DNA of 64,000 nucleotides from Rhizomys pruinosus (Eukaryota > Chordata > Mammalia > Rodentia > Spalacidae). A model generated the notes under the pieces. The model made no database searches and was not told the DNA's origin. It was given only the letters and a program-made list of their open reading frames with translations. The stretch spans positions 229,975-293,974 of the forward strand of contig VZQC01012374.1 of assembly GCA_009823505.1 (NCBI GenBank), written 5' to 3'. The position numbers were made by a program, and so were the translations under genes. The first letter of the stretch is position 1; the number at the start of each line of letters is the position of its first letter. Below are positions 59,674-64,000 of this stretch, piece by piece.

Positions 59674-62600
59674 ACGGCTTGTATTCTATGAGATAAGGGG
59701 GAAAGCATAAAATGCTAGACACCTGGAATAATTAGTACTTCTTTGAGGGCACCACTTACTCTTGATTATTTTTCCTCCTGGCTTTGCTTACATTTTAGGT
59801 ATTTGTGACATAACTTTCATTACCACCTGAAGATTAACATTGACAAAGAACATCAAAAGTCACCTGATGGGAAATAAAAATTTGCAGAGAAATATCAATG
59901 CACTTACCAAAAATAACATCCATTTTCTTGAAATTTAGTTTACTCATGAGCTAGCCCATGATAGAATCACATGTGAATGAAGTTGAGTGCTCTCCATATG
60001 AAGTACTAATAATAAATATACATAGTGTCCAGGAAGCAGATAAAGGAAACATAGGAAGGGGCTGGAGCAAGGTGCTTAGCATTCAAGGACAGGCCCTGGT
60101 GACTTTATTCCTCTAGTTGGGCCCACATCTCCCTTTTTACCCATGCCATGTACTGAATCAGTCAAGGGATTAATCCATTGATGAAGCCTTTGCTTTCAAG
60201 ATCTAGTCCTCTTTGGAAATACCATCTGAGACACCCCAGGGTTGTGCTCTTCTAGTCTTCCAATCTCCTCTTAATTCAAGCAAGCTGTCAGGTAAGATTT
60301 CCCAATGCACGTAATGATTACAGCATCCTTGATGTGCTTGTTGACCGTTTGTGTACTTTGGAGAAGTTTCTATTCCAGTTCCTTTCTCATTTTTATTGCT
60401 TTTTGTTGAGTCATGAGAGTCCTTGATGTATGTGGTTGTTAACTTTATGAAGTTGATGAGTTGCATTACTTTTCCCACACTTTGGTGGTCATTTTTTTAC
60501 TCTATTGATTGTTTTCTCTGATGTTTACTCATTATAATCTAAAGGCGGTAAGTGAGCACCTTTCTCAATATCAAGAGAAAAAGGCCGAAAGTGTTATATA
60601 AGGTTAGACTAATTCCTACTGATGGAAACCTTTTGGGACCTGTGAAGGCTTACAGAGACTCTCTTAAAATTGATACAAAATGTACAAACCTGTGCATAAA
60701 TAAATACACCTTTGTCCTTTGAAGGAACTAGTGGATTGATATAGATTGATCGTTTAGCAGATATAGTCAGTTGAAACAACTTTGTGATAATCTTGAGATG
60801 TCTTTTTCTTTCATTTTGAACCACTATTCCTTTTTTTTTCTCCTTCTATTTGGTTGAACTGTGACAGTGGAGTTGACAAGGGAACTCCTGGTTGACATCA
60901 GCAGCTCTTTTGCAGTTCTTTTAGTGGAGGTGTTTGAAGAGGCAGCTTTAGCATCTTCATAGCTTGTGTTCTTTGCATTTCTTTGCATGTTATCCTTTGG
61001 CCCCATCACAAAATGGGATACAGTTCCATTTCTCTCTGTTGTCGTATAGGGTATCATTTTCCAAGTGGGTTCTTTGAAGGAACTAAGGGATTGATTCATT
61101 TAGTAACAAGATCTGATGAATTAGGAATAATTAGAATTAAAAGTGAAAAGAGAATGTGGAATCAGTGTAGTCCACTTTTAGGGAAGTCTGAATCCTTTAT
61201 CTTTGAGTTTTTCTGAGAAGCTTTGTGGAACTGGTTATAGGATCAACAAAATGGGGACATATTTTTCTGTCCTGAATAAAGATTGCCTCACTTCTGGGTT
61301 GTGCTTCATGAGGGCCAAGTTATTTCTTATGGGATCCACTTGTGTTAGAAAAGCCCCAGGGTAGGAATTTGGAGGTGTTCCGGGAATTCCTGAGCTGCTG
61401 TTAGGTTACTCATGGGCTGTGTAGCCCAGGTTGCTGATGAAGACAGAATGAGAAGTGAGGCAGAGAGGATTTGTAGCAGTGTTTTGTACAAGTGGACAAA
61501 TGCACCATTTGAGTGATAATGCATAGCAGTGTTATATACATCACTCAGTGATTGTGCATCTAATTGTTTCCAGGTTTTGAATGCTTCCATAGTAGACAGA
61601 GGGAAGACAGGTGGGGTATTGTTCTTTGTTTCAATTCAAGATTTTTGTTTCATATACACTTATAAAATCTTGCTTAATAGATGAGAATATTTCATGGAAG
61701 TAAAGAAACCTGCCCTCAGCAATAGAATCAGAAAATTTCATAGTTCATATTTAAAGACTGCTTATTTCATAAAACCTTTTAAAATTATTTGTGTCTTGTT
61801 ACTAAGCTTAAAACTTCTTACATTTAGTTTGTATAGGTCATTTGTGTGTACTCCTTTAATCCACTAGAGGTCAGTATTGGGCTAACAAATGCAGGTTCCT
61901 TTGGGTTTTGAGTTTTAGTTTCTTATGTTTTGAATGTTGAGTCTCATTGCTAGGTGTCACGGGAACTGGGACTTACATTCCACAATAAACCTTTATTTAA
62001 TGATGTTAAATAAATAGGACACTTAATAGGCACACTGACAGTTTACACAGTGTTGACAGTGACTTCTTGGGTTCATAGTTCATATAGGAATGTTACCCTT
62101 TAATTTTAAGGGCCAGATTGCATTTGCCCATAGAGTCCATTTGCTATTTGCTGCATTCATATAGTGAACATGTATCTAAATTTACTATGTTTTATGCGTC
62201 TAGACAGGATTCCTCTAGTGGTAAAGCATTTTTATTTTCAAAGAGAAAAGAACTGTTTAGGCCTGTAGTGCTGCTTTCACTGGAATGTCCCGCAGCTGTC
62301 CAACACTCACCTTTGCAATTCTTCACTCATTTTTATTTTCATGGTCCTTGTTGCCAGGGACAGCTCCATTGTCTAGTTATCAAGGCCAGAATACTTGGAG
62401 TTGCTTATTTCTTTTCTGTCTGTCATATTCAGTATGCAAATAATTTTTATTCTGCTTCTGTGTGTGCTGCTGCTATACTTCAGTTTTCATCATTGTGATT
62501 TGGGCTGTTACGATGATCTGTGTTGGGTTTCTTGCTCCTAGTCTACTCTTTCCACCAGCCTCTGCACCTAGAGGAGATACCTGAATTGTTAAAGTGATCT

Positions 62601-62740
62601 TGTTATCCTACACTCACGTTCTTTCATCGTGTCTTCTTTGCCTTCTCTCCATTGAAACTGCTTCACATGGCTTCTAAATAGACTTTCAATACATGCTTCA
62701 TTGAGAACAGTAATATAGAAAACATTGTATAAGTTAGCAG
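59674..62740. other. Largest repeat-poor stretch; no supported gene
   Basis: No SINE, L1 or LTR recognised. Minus frames at 60203-60478, 60824-61099 and 61345-61590 and a plus frame at 62118-62498 (126 codons) show no domain I know. The minus frames follow each other within about 1.4 kb and could be pieces of one decayed gene or retrocopy, but I cannot identify a parent. Confidence 0.35.
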
Positions 62741-62878
62741 AGTCTCTCTCTCTCCCTCTCTCTCTCCTTCCCTCCCTCCTTCCCTCCCTTTCTTTCTTCC
62801 TTCTTTTTTCTTCCTTTCTTTTCCTTTCCCACCCATTCTCTTCCCTCTCCTCTTCTCCCTTCCCTTCCCTTCTCCTGC
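62741..62878 (+). repeat. CT-rich low-complexity tract
   Basis: TC dinucleotides grading into TTCC/TTCT mixtures. The overlapping open frames are low-complexity artefacts. Confidence 0.9.
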
Positions 62879-62990
62879 TTCTTAGACAGGGTCTGATATG
62901 TCCCAGCCTTACCTTGAACTTTCCATGTTCTTCCTGCTTCCGTCTCCTAGCTGCTAAGATGACAGGTGTCACCATCATACCTGGCTATAG
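62879..62990 (-). repeat. Old B1-like SINE, antisense
   Basis: 'ttagacagggtctgatatgt' and 'gacaggtgtcaccatcatac'. Confidence 0.6.
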
Positions 62991-63225
62991 AAAGTTTTCT
63001 ACAGGAAAAATGGTTGGGTTTTAGAGAAAATGTTGGATTCAGTCACATTGTCAAGTAGAGAAAAAAATGTAAGTACAAAAGTGGAAATAAACCTAGCATT
63101 TTAGGGAGTGGTCTGAACCAGCGGATGATTTGTTTTGGAGACTACTGATAATTCGATTGTGGCTATTGTATGGAGTGTAAATGGTAAGTTTTGGACTTGT
63201 ATTCCTTTACCCTTCATCTTTCTTT
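62991..63225. other. Unclassified short stretch
   Basis: Nothing recognised. Confidence 0.4.
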
Positions 63226-63376
63226 TTTTTTGGTCTTTTTGAGACAGGGTCTCCCTGTAGCCCCAGCTGCCCTGGAACTCGTTCTGTAGACCAGGCTGGC
63301 CTTGAACTCACAAAGATTCGCCTGCCTCTGCCTCCCGAGTGCTAGGATTAAAGGCATGCACTACCATGCTCGACCA
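63226..63376 (-). repeat. B1 SINE, antisense
   Basis: 'ggtctttttgagacagggtc' to 'aaaggcatgcactaccatgc'. Confidence 0.9.
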
Positions 63377-63777
63377 CCCTCCATCCTTAATTTCTCTTAT
63401 ACCTAATTTACACGTAGAAACCTGTATATACAATTTCAGCAGGAGCACTGGGGAAGAGAGGTGGCAAATTCCACTGTGTTGGAAATGAGGCGCAGGCAGA
63501 AAATACAAAATATAGGAAACTGGTTAGGTGTTAAGGGAATAACGAGAGGAGTCTAGGAATTCTCAAGGAAGAATACATATATAGGAGAGATTCTTAAGGA
63601 AGAGGCACTAAAGTTAGTAAAAATTATTCAGAGACAATAAGCAGAGAAGAAAGTAAAGGCACACATGTACTGAGGTCTTGCTGCTACTTACTGTGTGCCT
63701 TGCACCCCTTTCTTCCTTGCCTGGCCTAATCCCCAGAAATTAGCTGCTTCTTAGACAGATATTAAAGTAAGCATTCA
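63377..63777. other. Unclassified stretch
   Basis: Nothing recognised. Confidence 0.4.
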
Positions 63778-64000
63778 GGGGCTGGAGAGATGGCCTAGCA
63801 GTTAGGAGCACAGACTGCTCTTGCAGAGGACCCGGGTTCGATCCCCAGCACCCGCATGGTGGCTGAGAACCGTCTTTAACTCCAGTTCCAGGGGAATTCA
63901 ATGCCCTCTTCTGACCTCCGCAGCATTGCACGACATGGGTGCACAAACCTACGTGTAGACAGTACATTCATACACATACAAGAATAAATAAAAAAATTAA
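63778..64000 (+). repeat. B2 SINE, tail at window end
   Basis: Full B2 from 'ggggctggagagatggccta'; its A-rich tail runs off the window. Confidence 0.92.

Overview
The window looks like X-chromosomal DNA of a muroid rodent. B1 and B2 SINEs, older B3/B4-like SINEs, 3'-truncated L1 fragments and solo MaLR-type LTRs fill most of it. The B2 copies carry an extra 'aactccagttccagg' segment, and their sequence differs from the mouse and rat consensus as I remember it. I therefore favour a non-Mus, non-Rattus muroid, but I cannot name the species. The X assignment is inference from the one intact gene, a TCEAL4-like member of the BEX/TCEAL family. That family lies in one X-linked cluster in placental mammals.

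Layout. 1-5.4 kb: SINEs and antisense L1. 5.4-10.1 kb: an ERV1-like LTR whose two halves are separated by about 4.25 kb of unrelated sequence lying between two single-n joins. 5.07-16.07 kb: an old, diverged tandem duplication (unit A about 5.07-13.18 kb, unit B about 13.64-16.07 kb). Inside it a 732-bp GC-rich block (12335-13066 and 15195-15926) is base-for-base identical in both copies. Unit B leads into the TCEAL4-like coding exon (CDS 16438-16995, 185 aa). Unit A has no coding exon and stops near an assembly join. 17.4-25.8 kb: repeats, including a composite B2-B1 SINE with a perfect target-site duplication (TSD). 25.8-30 kb: a 1.8-kb segment present twice, both copies carrying scattered small indels, probably a false duplication. 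30-34.5 kb: poorly classifiable sequence, at least partly with long-read-like indel noise. 38.16-39.39 kb: a processed SUMO2 pseudogene with a 16-bp TSD and a one-base frameshift. 40-64 kb: SINEs, long antisense L1 remnants, nested LTRs, a 163-bp N gap and simple repeats.

Functionally there is one supportable protein-coding gene and one recognisable retropseudogene. Most of the many short open frames are translations of SINEs, L1 or microsatellites and are not annotated as genes. I found no bacterial-type system, CRISPR array, tRNA gene or rRNA gene. The most informative observations are the identical promoter block inside a diverged duplication, several chimeric SINEs with their own TSDs, and several places where the assembly itself is suspect.
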